In this document: positions 57,049 through 64,000 of the stretch, piece after piece
How positions within the stretch are numbered: the stretch's first letter is position 1
How the letters are laid out: every line of letters begins with the position of its first letter
Source: a virus
Virus record (IMG/VR): IMGVR_UViG_3300021197_001596
Location: 1-64,000 of that record
DNA length: 64,000 nt
Strand: one strand, 5' to 3'
Program-made: the position numbers and the translations under genes
The notes under the pieces: generated by a model
Databases searched by the model: none
What the model was told of the DNA's origin: nothing
Seen by the model: the letters and a program-made list of their open reading frames with translations, nothing else

Positions 57049-58764
57049 ATGAATATAAACAATACGGAGATCAATGGTTTTTTGATTGATTCATTCAATC
57101 AATATGATCTACAGGTGGGAAAAAAAGAGGGCACCTGTCCTCTTTGTTCTTCTGATAGAAGACCTGAGAATCAGAAGCGTAAATGTGCTTCTTATGATTG
57201 GGAACGGGGTCTTGGTACGTGTCATAATTGTAATTCAACTTTTCAGCTGCATTCTTATCAAAGAAAAGGTAATGCAGATAAAGTGTACGTAAAACCAGAA
57301 GTGAAGCATGAGGATTTAGGAAGTAAGATTGTAGAATGGTTTGGTACACGTGGTATATCTCAGGCTACTTTAGATTTTTTAAAAATATCTGAAGGGCCTG
57401 AATATATGCCGCAAACGGGTAAACAAGAAAATGCTATACATTTTAATTACTACGCGGGAAACGAATTAATTAACATAAAATATAGAGATGCTAGAAAAAA
57501 TTTTAAGCTGTATAAAGGAGCAGAAAAAATATTTTATAACATTGACAATATTGTCGGTTATGAGTATTGTATTATTGTGGAAGGCGAGATGGATGTTTGT
57601 AGCTTATATGAAGCTGGCCTACCTAATGTGGTATCTGTACCAAATGGAGCCACGTTAAATTCCAACAACTTAGATTACTTAGACAATTGTATTGATTATT
57701 TTACAGATAAAGAAAAAATAATTATAGCAGTTGACCAAGATGAACCTGGATTAGCCTTAAAAGCCGAACTTATAAGAAGATTAGGGGCTGAAGTGTGCTA
57801 TATAGTAGACTTTGAAGATTGTAAAGACGCAAACGAATATTTATTAAAATATGGAAAAGACAAACTGGCGCAGTGTATTGCCAAAGCAAAACCGGTTCCG
57901 CTCGAAAACGTTACAACCCTCAGAGACATTGAAGGAGAAATTACTGATTTTGTTGAAAATGGATTTAAAAAAGGCTTTCAAGTTGGCCTACCTAATTTTG
58001 ATGAAATTTTTTCAACTTATACCGGCCAGTTTATTACTGTTACTGGTATACCTTCTTCTGGTAAGTCTGATTTCGTTGATCAAATGGTAGTTGGCTATAA
58101 TGCAAATTACGGATGGAAAACAGCATTTGCATCACCGGAAAATGCTCCAACATTTTTACACGCCCATAAACTAATGCGAAAGGTTTGGCAAGATATGCCA
58201 CGCAAATCCGACATTGGTGGGGATAAATGGCAATCAATAGCTGGGCATGTTAATGACAATTTCTTTTTTATAGACATGGAGCGCTACACTTTAGAATCAG
58301 TTTTAAAGAAAGGTGCTGAACTGGTTAAAAGAAAAGGTATTAAATGCTTAGTTATTGACCCATTTAATAAAGTAAGAGATGTTGATGCTAAAACGGAAGA
58401 CGTAAACCGCTATACAATGGAATACTTAACTAAAATTGAAATATTTGCTAAAAAATATGATGTTTTAGTAGTAATAGTTGCTCATCCCACTAAAATGTAC
58501 AAAGATGGGAATGGTAAAATTGAAGAGCCTACTATGTATAACATTAAAGGCGGGGGTGAATGGTATGATGCGAGCTATCACGGGTTGCTTGTGCATCGTG
58601 ACTATGAAAATAAAACAGTTAAAGCAAAAGTGCTTAAAGTTAAATTTCAAAACTTAGGTGAAAACGGAGCTGAAGCTCACTTTAAGTGGGAACCAAAGTC
58701 AGGATGTTTTATTCCACATCACGAAACAGTAATTCATGACAAGATGCCATGGGAAGTGGATTAA
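57049..58764 (+). CDS. DnaG-type primase fused to DnaB-like helicase (T7 gp4/Twinkle type)
   Basis: 571 residues. Zinc-binding primase head: Cys30-x2-Cys33 ... Cys58-x2-Cys61. TOPRIM: IIVEGEMDVCSLYEAG (Glu178) and AVDQDEPG (Asp229/Asp231). RecA-like helicase: TGIPSSGKS (Walker A, 332-340), VIDPFNK with Asp437 (Walker B), then GGGEWYDASYHG. It primes and unwinds at the fork. Encoded beside SSB and nuclease and probably the core replicative enzyme; no DNA polymerase is visible in this window, so that enzyme lies elsewhere or is host-derived. Confidence 0.93.
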   Translation: MNINNTEINGFLIDSFNQYDLQVGKKEGTCPLCSSDRRPENQKRKCASYDWERGLGTCHNCNSTFQLHSYQRKGNADKVYVKPEVKHEDLGSKIVEWFGTRGISQATLDFLKISEGPEYMPQTGKQENAIHFNYYAGNELINIKYRDARKNFKLYKGAEKIFYNIDNIVGYEYCIIVEGEMDVCSLYEAGLPNVVSVPNGATLNSNNLDYLDNCIDYFTDKEKIIIAVDQDEPGLALKAELIRRLGAEVCYIVDFEDCKDANEYLLKYGKDKLAQCIAKAKPVPLENVTTLRDIEGEITDFVENGFKKGFQVGLPNFDEIFSTYTGQFITVTGIPSSGKSDFVDQMVVGYNANYGWKTAFASPENAPTFLHAHKLMRKVWQDMPRKSDIGGDKWQSIAGHVNDNFFFIDMERYTLESVLKKGAELVKRKGIKCLVIDPFNKVRDVDAKTEDVNRYTMEYLTKIEIFAKKYDVLVVIVAHPTKMYKDGNGKIEEPTMYNIKGGGEWYDASYHGLLVHRDYENKTVKAKVLKVKFQNLGENGAEAHFKWEPKSGCFIPHHETVIHDKMPWEVD

Positions 58765-59030
58765 AAAGTAAAAACAAAAACACGTGGATGCCTTTTTATC
58801 ATCCAACACCAGAAGAATATGAGGCAAGCCAATTTTGTATTAAAAATAATTTTAGGATTTCCCCCCTAGGCATTAACGGTGAACCCAATAAATGGAAAAT
58901 AGGAATTAATGTAGGGCCATATAAAAAAGGTGAAAAGCCTAATATAGCCCCACACACATATGATAAAAACACGATTTGGGTAGAATATTATAAATTTTGT
59001 AAATATTATTATGATAAATATAGAAGATGA
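58749..59030 (+). CDS. Small protein between helicase and ThyA, unknown
   Basis: 93 residues, Lys/Tyr/Pro-rich: WMPFYHPTPEEYEASQFCIKN then KWKIGINVGPYKKGEK and KFCKYYYDKYRR. No motif recognised. Overlaps both neighbours (16 and 20 bases). May be a small replication accessory protein; the call rests on context. Confidence 0.55.
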   Translation: MGSGLKSKNKNTWMPFYHPTPEEYEASQFCIKNNFRISPLGINGEPNKWKIGINVGPYKKGEKPNIAPHTYDKNTIWVEYYKFCKYYYDKYRR

Positions 59031-59835
59031 ATACAGAGGATTATTATCAGGAGTACTCCATGGCGGAGCTAAAAAACCAGATAGAACAGGCACAGGGACG
59101 TGCGCTGTCTTCGGAAGAATGCTTAAGCATGATATGGCATTGGGATTTCCGATATTAACTAGTAAAAAAATATATTTTGATAAAGCCGTCACAGAATTAT
59201 TATGGATACTATCCGGTAAAACTGATCTTGCTTATTTGCATTCCAACAATGTTAGATATTGGGATGATGATTATAATAGATCAGGTAGAACCGATGGCAC
59301 ACTGGGTCCCGTATATGGCAAGCAGTGGCGTAATTTCGGTGGGGTTGATCAGTTATATGAGCTTCTTAGAGAAATTAAACAAAATCCAACCTCACGTAGA
59401 ATTCTTATTAATGCGTGGAATCCTGCTGAGCTTATGGATATGGTACTTCCTCCTTGCCATTACGGTTTTCAAGTCTATATCAATAATGGCGAGATGAGTT
59501 TAATGTGGCAACAAAGATCAGCCGATTTGTTTTTAGGTTTGCCATACGATATAGTTATGTACGGTTTATTATTAGAAATGCTTGCTGCTGGCAATGGATA
59601 TAAACCGAAGCAGTTAATATGTAGTCTGGGTGATTGTCATTTGTATAATAATCACGTCAATGCTGCTAAAATTCAGCTAGAAAGAACTACCTTTGAATTA
59701 CCGCAACTAGAAATGTCCTTTGGGTTAACCCTTAGAGAAGGTGCTGGTAATTTTATTCATATTCCCACAAAGAATATGATTGAGTTAAATAATTATAAAT
59801 ATCACAAACCAATTAAAGCAAAATTATCGACATGA
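59011..59835 (+). CDS. thyA: Thymidylate synthase
   Basis: 274 residues, typical ThyA length. RTGTGTCAVFGR (phosphate loop, residues 25-36), WDDDYNR, PVYGKQWRNFGG, SRRILINAWNP and LPPCHYGFQVY with catalytic Cys149, then WQQRSADLFLGLPYD. Makes dTMP from dUMP with methylene-tetrahydrofolate, for phage DNA synthesis. Start MINIEDEYRGLLSGVLHGG overlaps the previous gene by 20 bases. Complements NrdA/B and the MazG-type protein in this region. Confidence 0.95.
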   Translation: MINIEDEYRGLLSGVLHGGAKKPDRTGTGTCAVFGRMLKHDMALGFPILTSKKIYFDKAVTELLWILSGKTDLAYLHSNNVRYWDDDYNRSGRTDGTLGPVYGKQWRNFGGVDQLYELLREIKQNPTSRRILINAWNPAELMDMVLPPCHYGFQVYINNGEMSLMWQQRSADLFLGLPYDIVMYGLLLEMLAAGNGYKPKQLICSLGDCHLYNNHVNAAKIQLERTTFELPQLEMSFGLTLREGAGNFIHIPTKNMIELNNYKYHKPIKAKLST

Positions 59836-60242
59836 GAAAATTAAATTTACTTTTACTATTTTTACCACTTTTTATTAATGCACAGTATAGAGGAGCTGTT
59901 AAGTTTCAAAATACCGTAAGATCTTATTACAATATACAAGAGTTATCTACTAATAGACAACTTAAAAAAGAAGCTCAATCTTGGGCTAATTATATTGCTA
60001 TTGAAGATGAGTTAATTTTATCTTCTGATATATATGGAGAATCATTATATAGATTACCTAAAAATGATATAATGAATTCAAGAAATTATTATTTAGACGC
60101 GGCAGTAGCTTGGTTTGAAGCAAATAACACTCCTGAATACTATCAACAATTATGTTATAACTGCACCGAAGTTGGCTTTGGAATGGCTGAAAGCGATGAG
60201 TATATATATGTTGTAGCTAAATATGATAAAATTTATGATTAA
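59832..60242 (+). CDS. Secreted CAP (SCP/PR-1) domain protein
   Basis: 136 residues. N-terminal signal peptide (MRKLNLLLLFLPLFINA, cut before Q). The rest follows a short CAP domain: VKFQNTVRSYYNIQELS, KKEAQSWANYIAIEDEL, GESLYRLPKND, AAVAWFEANNTPEY, CTEVGFGMAESDEYIYVVAKYD. CAP proteins act outside the membrane (protease, lipid-binding or adhesion roles). Finding one in the nucleotide-metabolism block of a phage is unusual. No TM segment apart from the signal. Overlaps ThyA by 4 bases. Confidence 0.75.
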   Translation: MRKLNLLLLFLPLFINAQYRGAVKFQNTVRSYYNIQELSTNRQLKKEAQSWANYIAIEDELILSSDIYGESLYRLPKNDIMNSRNYYLDAAVAWFEANNTPEYYQQLCYNCTEVGFGMAESDEYIYVVAKYDKIYD

Positions 60243-61005
60243 AAAAAATTATTATATTTATCATATTCCTGATCAAAAAATTGGAATGACGTGTAATTTA
60301 AATAAACGCGTTGAATCTGAACAGGGATATAAAAAAGATGAATACGAAGTTTTATTTTCATCCAGGGATGTAGATAAAGCAGCCTTAATGGAAAGAAAAT
60401 TGCAAAAGTTTTATGGATATAAAATTGATAGACAATTATATACTAATTTAATAAAAATTAAATCAATGAAAGTTAATCCGACAGAGCAAACATCAACATT
60501 TGATTGTGAGCGACAAGACTTATTAAAAGTTTTAAATCAGAATGAAGGGTTTAAATGGAAAACAAGTCTTGGAGATTTTGAAATAAATGAAGAAACAAAA
60601 AAATGGATAATAGCAAATGCGAAACCATCTATGTATAATAATGACCGCTGTTTTATCTATAATAAAGCCTATTATGAAGCTTTTTTATCAAAACCTACAT
60701 ATAACAAGGTTGAGATATTTGATCTCATTAGAAGCTGGGCAGATGAGCGTGGCATATATGACAAAGGTGATCCTAAAACACAATTAATTAAATTATATGA
60801 AGAAACAGGAGAACTTGCCAAAGCATTACTTGAAGATGATAAAGACGGTATTATTGACGCTATTGGTGATAGTGTTGTTGTTCTTACTAATCTCTCAAAA
60901 TTGGTCGGATACGACGTTGAAAGCTGTATTCAGTCTGCTTATGATGAAATATCTAATAGAACTGGCAGAATGATAGATGGAACATTTGTAAAAGATACAT
61001 TATGA
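60235..61005 (+). CDS. GIY-YIG-like / MazG pyrophosphohydrolase fusion
   Basis: 256 residues from the ATG at 60235 (the earlier in-frame ATG at 60223 lies inside the CAP gene). N-terminal about 60 residues: YYIYHIPDQKIGMTCNLNKR and ALMERKLQKFYGYK follow the GIY-YIG fold outline, though catalytic residues cannot be confirmed. C-terminal third: LIRSWADERGIYDKGDPKT then LYEETGELAKALLEDDKDG and DAIGDSVVVLTNL are MazG-type (E-E-x-x-E ... E/D-x-x-D). MazG degrades ppGpp and non-canonical dNTPs. It may be a bifunctional protein linking nucleotide clean-up to DNA cutting. Confidence 0.75.
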   Translation: MIKKNYYIYHIPDQKIGMTCNLNKRVESEQGYKKDEYEVLFSSRDVDKAALMERKLQKFYGYKIDRQLYTNLIKIKSMKVNPTEQTSTFDCERQDLLKVLNQNEGFKWKTSLGDFEINEETKKWIIANAKPSMYNNDRCFIYNKAYYEAFLSKPTYNKVEIFDLIRSWADERGIYDKGDPKTQLIKLYEETGELAKALLEDDKDGIIDAIGDSVVVLTNLSKLVGYDVESCIQSAYDEISNRTGRMIDGTFVKDTL

Positions 61006-61229
61006 GAGATAAAATAATTGAACAAGTAATTAATAAAATTAAATCACGATCTGATGTTGGCTTTAAAAAATATGGGGTTACTCTTGAAGATGATGATCAG
61101 TCTTTAGATACATGGCTTAAGCATATCCAAGAAGAATTAATGGATGCCGTTAACTATATTGAAAAAGCCCGCTCTGTATTACGTGAAGAAATTGAAGAGC
61201 TTTACATAAGAGATGCGAAGGAAGTATAA
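61002..61229 (+). CDS. Small MazG-like or dNTP-PPase-like protein
   Basis: 75 residues. VGFKKYGVTLEDDDQSLDTW then KHIQEELMDAVNYIEK gives an E-E-x-x-D signature of all-alpha NTP pyrophosphohydrolases in a very short form. Follows the GIY-YIG/MazG gene with a 4-base overlap. Possibly an accessory or degenerate partner. Identification is by motif and context. Confidence 0.6.
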   Translation: MRDKIIEQVINKIKSRSDVGFKKYGVTLEDDDQSLDTWLKHIQEELMDAVNYIEKARSVLREEIEELYIRDAKEV

Positions 61230-61662
61230 AAAGAAAAGGGGGCCGGTACAATCAAAAAAAATAACTTATGATGGAATTAATTTTGCATCAGGGTTAGAAA
61301 GATATATGTATATGGCCCTTAAAAAAGCAAAAATAAAAGCAAAATACGAAGGAGAAACTTTTGTTCTTATAAATGGTTTTCATTTAGCAAATGAGTCTTA
61401 TGAAAGACAAGCTAATGGAAAAGGAGATTTTATCAATAGAGGTGGTAAAAGAATATTGCCTATAAAATATACACCAGACTTTATAGGAGATGATTTTATT
61501 ATTGAAACAAAAGGCAGAGCTAATGAATCTTTTCCAATTAGATGGAAATTATTTAAACGTTTAGTTTCTGAACAATTTCCTGATTATGTTTTATTTAAAC
61601 CACAAAATCAAAAAGAATGCGACAGGGTAATAGATATAATAAAGGAGACTCGAAGGAAGTAG
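61213..61662 (+). CDS. DUF1064-like endonuclease (T7 endonuclease I-like)
   Basis: 149 residues. FASGLERYMYMALKKAK, then KYEGETFVLINGF, LPIKYTPDFIGDDFIIETKG (D-x-x-x-x-E-x-K, PD-(D/E)XK catalytic core) and RWKLFKRLVSEQFP match DUF1064-type phage nucleases. These resolve branched DNA or process packaging concatemers. Encoded near ERF and replication genes. Overlaps neighbours by 17 and 46 bases. Confidence 0.75.
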   Translation: MRRKYKKKRGPVQSKKITYDGINFASGLERYMYMALKKAKIKAKYEGETFVLINGFHLANESYERQANGKGDFINRGGKRILPIKYTPDFIGDDFIIETKGRANESFPIRWKLFKRLVSEQFPDYVLFKPQNQKECDRVIDIIKETRRK

Positions 61663-61790
61663 CGAGAAAACATTACGCTAATCGTCAAATTGAAAAGTGG
61701 ATTAAATGGACGATAGAAAGCAGGGGATATTTAAAATATAATGAATTAGTACAATTACATGAAGAGCACAATATAAAATGTTATGGCTAA
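61617..61790 (+). CDS. Small basic protein, unknown
   Basis: 57 residues in a frame that begins within the nuclease gene: MRQGNRYNKGDSKEVARKHY then IEKWIKWTIESRGYLKYNELVQLHEEHNIK. Helical with basic surface, compatible with a small DNA-binding or sHTH-type protein. Support is the open frame and tight packing of neighbours (8-base overlap with the next gene). Confidence 0.55.
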   Translation: MRQGNRYNKGDSKEVARKHYANRQIEKWIKWTIESRGYLKYNELVQLHEEHNIKCYG

Positions 61791-61917
61791 AATAGTATTA
61801 TCAAATTATTTAAAAAAATCAAAAGTAAGAAGACCAGGCGTCCATGCAAAAACTAAAACGTCTAAAATAAAATCTTCTAAAAATTATGTTAAACGTTATA
61901 AAGGACAAGGGAAATGA
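61783..61917 (+). CDS. Tiny lysine-rich protein
   Basis: 44 residues, basic: KKSKVRRPGVHAKTKTSKIK then SKNYVKRYKGQGK. I recall a similar small basic peptide next to nrdB in marine phages, but cannot name it. Might bind nucleic acid; no domain. Confidence 0.5.
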   Translation: MAKIVLSNYLKKSKVRRPGVHAKTKTSKIKSSKNYVKRYKGQGK

Positions 61918-62057
61918 ATATACCTAATTGGAATTTAAGTATAGGGTTATACCCAGGAATATTGATAGGATTAAGATCTTATCCGGAAAAAGAATATGTG
62001 CAACATGTGCTTTATCTACCTTTTGTAGATTTGTGCTTAGAAATAGAAAGAAAATAA
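61914..62057 (+). CDS. Tiny hydrophobic protein upstream of NrdB
   Basis: 47 residues: LSIGLYPGILIGLRSY then EYVQHVLYLPFVDLCLEIERK. Two short hydrophobic stretches but no strong TM. Its stop overlaps the NrdB ATG (TAATG) and its start overlaps the previous stop (ATGA). I recall similarly shaped peptides before phage nrd genes; function unknown. Confidence 0.55.
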   Translation: MNIPNWNLSIGLYPGILIGLRSYPEKEYVQHVLYLPFVDLCLEIERK

Positions 62058-63025
62058 TGGGATTATTTGACAAAAGAATACCGTATAAACCATTTGAATA
62101 CCCAGAATATTATAATGATGGATGGCTTAAACAAGCTCAAGCATTTTGGTTGCACACTGAGATACCTATGTCTGGTGATGTTAAAGATTGGAATGAAAAG
62201 CTTACAGCCTCAGAAAAAAACTTAGTTGGAAATATACTTTTAGGTTTTGCACAAACAGAATGTGCGGTTTCTGACTATTGGACCCAAAAAGTTGTATCTT
62301 GGTTTCCAAAACACGAAATACAGCAAATGGCGATGATGTTTGGTTCACAAGAAACCATACATGCAGTAGCATATAGTTATTTAAACGAAACTTTAGGCCT
62401 TGAAAACTTTGAAGCATTTTTACATGAGCCAGCAACGGCTGATAGATTTGATAATCTCGTTACTTATAATGGTAGCGATCCCGTGGGTATTGGTAGATCA
62501 TTGGCAATATTTAGCGCGTTCGCAGAAGGAGTTAGTCTCTATTCTGCTTTCGCTGTTCTTTATAGCTTCCAATTACGTAATTTACTCAAGGGTGTTGGGC
62601 AACAAATGAAGTGGTCAGTAAGAGATGAATCACTTCACAGTAGAATGGGTTGCCAACTATTCAGACATATGTGTGCTGAAAATAAAAACTTATTAGAAGA
62701 ATGTAGAGAAGATGTTATTAAAGCAGCAGAAACCATGCTTGAAGCAGAAGAAAGATATATTGACAAAATGTTCGAACAAGGAGACATTGAAAATCTTAAA
62801 TCTAACGACCTCAAACAGTTTATTAGAAAGCGACTTAATGAAAAATTATCCGAGCTTGGATACTTCGACCTCGGGCAATACTTTGCATATGACGAAAAGC
62901 GAGCAAGCAATTTGGACTGGTTTTATCATCTTACCGGGGGGCATACTCATACTGATTTTTTTGCTGTTCGTCCGACCGATTATTCTAAAGCAAATGAAGG
63001 AGAAGATTTTGAAGATATATGGTAA
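62057..63025 (+). CDS. nrdB: Class I ribonucleotide reductase small subunit
   Basis: 322 residues from MGLFDKRIPY. The in-frame extension upstream (43 more residues) is rejected because it overlaps the 47-residue gene and begins with non-family sequence; the TAATG junction supports this start. Metal ligands and radical site: WLHTEIPMSGD, FAQTEC, GSQETIHAVAY with Glu99, His102 and Tyr106 (E. coli E115/H118/Y122), DESLHSRMG later. Together with NrdA it reduces ribonucleotides to dNTPs for phage DNA synthesis. Confidence 0.95.
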   Translation: MGLFDKRIPYKPFEYPEYYNDGWLKQAQAFWLHTEIPMSGDVKDWNEKLTASEKNLVGNILLGFAQTECAVSDYWTQKVVSWFPKHEIQQMAMMFGSQETIHAVAYSYLNETLGLENFEAFLHEPATADRFDNLVTYNGSDPVGIGRSLAIFSAFAEGVSLYSAFAVLYSFQLRNLLKGVGQQMKWSVRDESLHSRMGCQLFRHMCAENKNLLEECREDVIKAAETMLEAEERYIDKMFEQGDIENLKSNDLKQFIRKRLNEKLSELGYFDLGQYFAYDEKRASNLDWFYHLTGGHTHTDFFAVRPTDYSKANEGEDFEDIW

Positions 63026-63273
63026 AATTAAAAGCACTAGTAAAAGAAAGAAAGCTAAGCCCGTTAGAAAGATTATCTAATAGGCTTGGTTATATGGGAG
63101 CGGGATTTATAATGATTTCGCCTTATTTATTACCCGACTCAATTGGGGCTATAACATATGTAGCCGGAGGAATATTATCTTTACCACAAGTTTTTGTAGC
63201 AAAGCAGTGGAATTTAGTAATAGTAAACATAAATGTAACCTTAGGGTATTTAATTTATTTATATAATGCATAA
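63019..63273 (+). CDS. Small membrane protein between nrd genes
   Basis: 84 residues. Basic N-terminus (MVKLKALVKERKLS), then two or three hydrophobic segments: YMGAGFIMISPYLLPDSIGAI, AGGILSLPQVFVA and VIVNINVTLGYLIYLY. A small inner-membrane protein tucked into the nrd operon. May be unrelated to RNR; function unknown. Confidence 0.65.
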   Translation: MVKLKALVKERKLSPLERLSNRLGYMGAGFIMISPYLLPDSIGAITYVAGGILSLPQVFVAKQWNLVIVNINVTLGYLIYLYNA

Positions 63274-63494
63274 TGAAAGAAAACAAACTAATAGAAATGT
63301 GGAAAAGAGTAGAGATACTCGGAGCGAACCAACAACAAATAATACAGGAGATGCAAAATATGAAAGACCTCTTGATTGGGACGCTAGAGACCTTGAAGCG
63401 GATACCTGGCTACGAAAAAGCCCTAGGTCAACTCAAGGAAGATACACAAAAAGATTCTGGGAATAAAGAAAAAAAATTAGAGAATGTGGAATAA
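63273..63494 (+). CDS. Small coiled-coil protein between nrd genes
   Basis: 73 residues: WKRVEILGANQQQIIQEMQN then KDLLIGTLETLKRIPGYEKALGQLKE, ending in an acidic/basic tail. A different frame in the same region (63266-63466) was considered, but this frame starts in an overlap with the previous stop and overlaps the NrdA start by 11 bases, which fits the operon. Unrecognised. Confidence 0.6.
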   Translation: MKENKLIEMWKRVEILGANQQQIIQEMQNMKDLLIGTLETLKRIPGYEKALGQLKEDTQKDSGNKEKKLENVE

Positions 63495-64000
63495 CGACTG
63501 GAAAAAAGGTGAAGACTACCCTGTATGGGGTGACACGGAAGTTTACAAAAAAACAATATCCGGAGGTTATTTATACAATGGCGAAACACCTAAGGAAGCA
63601 TACATGCGTGTTGCAAAAACAGTTGCAAGACGTTTATATAAACCAGAAATGGCTGATAATTTTTTTCAGTACATATGGGATGGATGGTTATGTTTAGCGT
63701 CACCAGTATTATCTAATACAGGCACAGACAGGGGTTTACCTATAAGTTGTTTTGGAATTGATGTTGCTGATAGTATACAGGATATAGGACAAAAAAATTT
63801 AGAAATGATGCTCTTAGCCAAGCATGGAGGCGGTGTTGGCGTAGGAGTTAATATGATTAGACCCGCTGGAGCTAAAATTACAGGTAATGGAACATCTGAT
63901 GGAGTGGTGCCGTTTTGCAAGATATACGATTCAACTATACTCGCCACTAATCAAGGATCTGTCCGGCGAGGAGCTGCGTCAGTTAATATCAATATTGATC
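63484..64000 (+). CDS. nrdA: Class I ribonucleotide reductase large subunit (3' truncated by window end)
   Basis: First 172 codons of NrdA, from MWNNDWKKGEDYPVWGD. Visible landmarks: YMRVAKTVARRLYKPEMAD, CLASPVLSNTGTDRGLPISC (redox/active-site cysteine environment), MMLLAKHGGGVGVGVNM, RPAGAKITGNGTSDGVVPF, and GSVRRGAASVNI near the end. It catalyses nucleoside diphosphate reduction with NrdB, encoded just upstream. The N-terminal ATP-cone is not seen, as in some phage NrdA. The remainder of the gene lies beyond the window. Confidence 0.93.
   Translation, partial: MWNNDWKKGEDYPVWGDTEVYKKTISGGYLYNGETPKEAYMRVAKTVARRLYKPEMADNFFQYIWDGWLCLASPVLSNTGTDRGLPISCFGIDVADSIQDIGQKNLEMMLLAKHGGGVGVGVNMIRPAGAKITGNGTSDGVVPFCKIYDSTILATNQGSVRRGAASVNINID

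Noticed and set aside
61928-62056. Extended start for NrdB adding 43 residues
   Set aside because: The extra segment overlaps the 47-residue gene and does not look like NrdB; the ATG at 62057 gives a standard N-terminus and a TAATG junction.
63266-63466. Alternative frame between the membrane protein and NrdA (66 codons)
   Set aside because: It competes with the 73-residue coiled-coil frame that starts in a stop/start overlap and overlaps the NrdA start; the alternative is rich in Arg, Thr and Asp without structure.
1-64000. CRISPR arrays, insertion sequences, integrase, lysogeny genes
   Set aside because: No regularly spaced repeats with unique spacers, transposase motifs (DDE, Y1/HUH), or tyrosine/serine recombinase motifs were seen on either strand.

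Overview
The window is most of an AT-rich, lytic-looking tailed-phage genome. Gene content fits a short-tailed (podovirus-type) phage of a marine Bacteroidota host, near the Cellulophaga podoviruses and crAss-like phages; that placement is inference from gene order and protein motifs, not from a search. Supports are the head-tail order TerS-like, TerL, portal, acidic scaffold-like protein, capsid protein, two ring/adaptor proteins and a giant nozzle/stabilisation protein; the absence of tape-measure and sheath genes; large internal-virion-like proteins; LamG-rich and S74-terminated fibres; and A-rich leaders without Shine-Dalgarno sequences, as is usual in Bacteroidota.

Layout. The genome is split into two divergent arms. 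Left arm (126-47932, all minus strand, read from about 47.9 kb down): candidate spanins, basic virion-associated proteins, an S74 fibre, GroEL+GroES, a winged-helix protein, a HEXXH protein, an M15 endolysin, a three-TM holin, a 1600-residue S74 fibre with a cupredoxin-like module, a 2326-residue LamG/SPRY adhesin, the packaging and head genes, the 2593-residue nozzle protein, then internal virion proteins including an 1878-residue giant with a sigma-region-2-like segment, and a few tiny membrane and basic genes. A bidirectional terminator at about 100-125 separates this arm from the tail of a plus-strand gene at the window's left edge. Right arm (48314-64000, all plus strand): about 15 tiny unknown early genes, a 330-bp non-coding island rich in RNA hairpins with a tRNA-like domain, then a DnaA-domain-IV protein, KTSC protein, HTH regulator, sigma factor, ERF annealase plus RecE-like nuclease, SSB-like protein, primase-helicase, ThyA, a secreted CAP protein, a GIY-YIG-like/MazG fusion, a resolvase-like nuclease, NrdB and the start of NrdA (cut by the window end).

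How it works together. The right arm makes nucleotides (ThyA, NrdA/B, MazG), replicates and recombines DNA (primase-helicase, SSB, ERF/exonuclease, nuclease) and supplies regulators (HTH, sigma, DnaA-like). The left arm builds the particle, folds it (GroEL/ES), packages DNA and lyses the host. No RNA polymerase, integrase, repressor or CRISPR array is visible, so transcription probably uses host polymerase steered by the phage sigma factor.

The most unusual signals are: (1) a rigidly spaced element, TTAC-N8-CACGA-N7-TGGATAAT, present six times only in the early arm; (2) the hairpin-rich non-coding island ending in a tRNA-like domain with alanine-type G3:U70 and A73 but no normal anticodon arm; (3) a recurrent (S/T)P-x-x-K tag in otherwise unrelated small basic late proteins.
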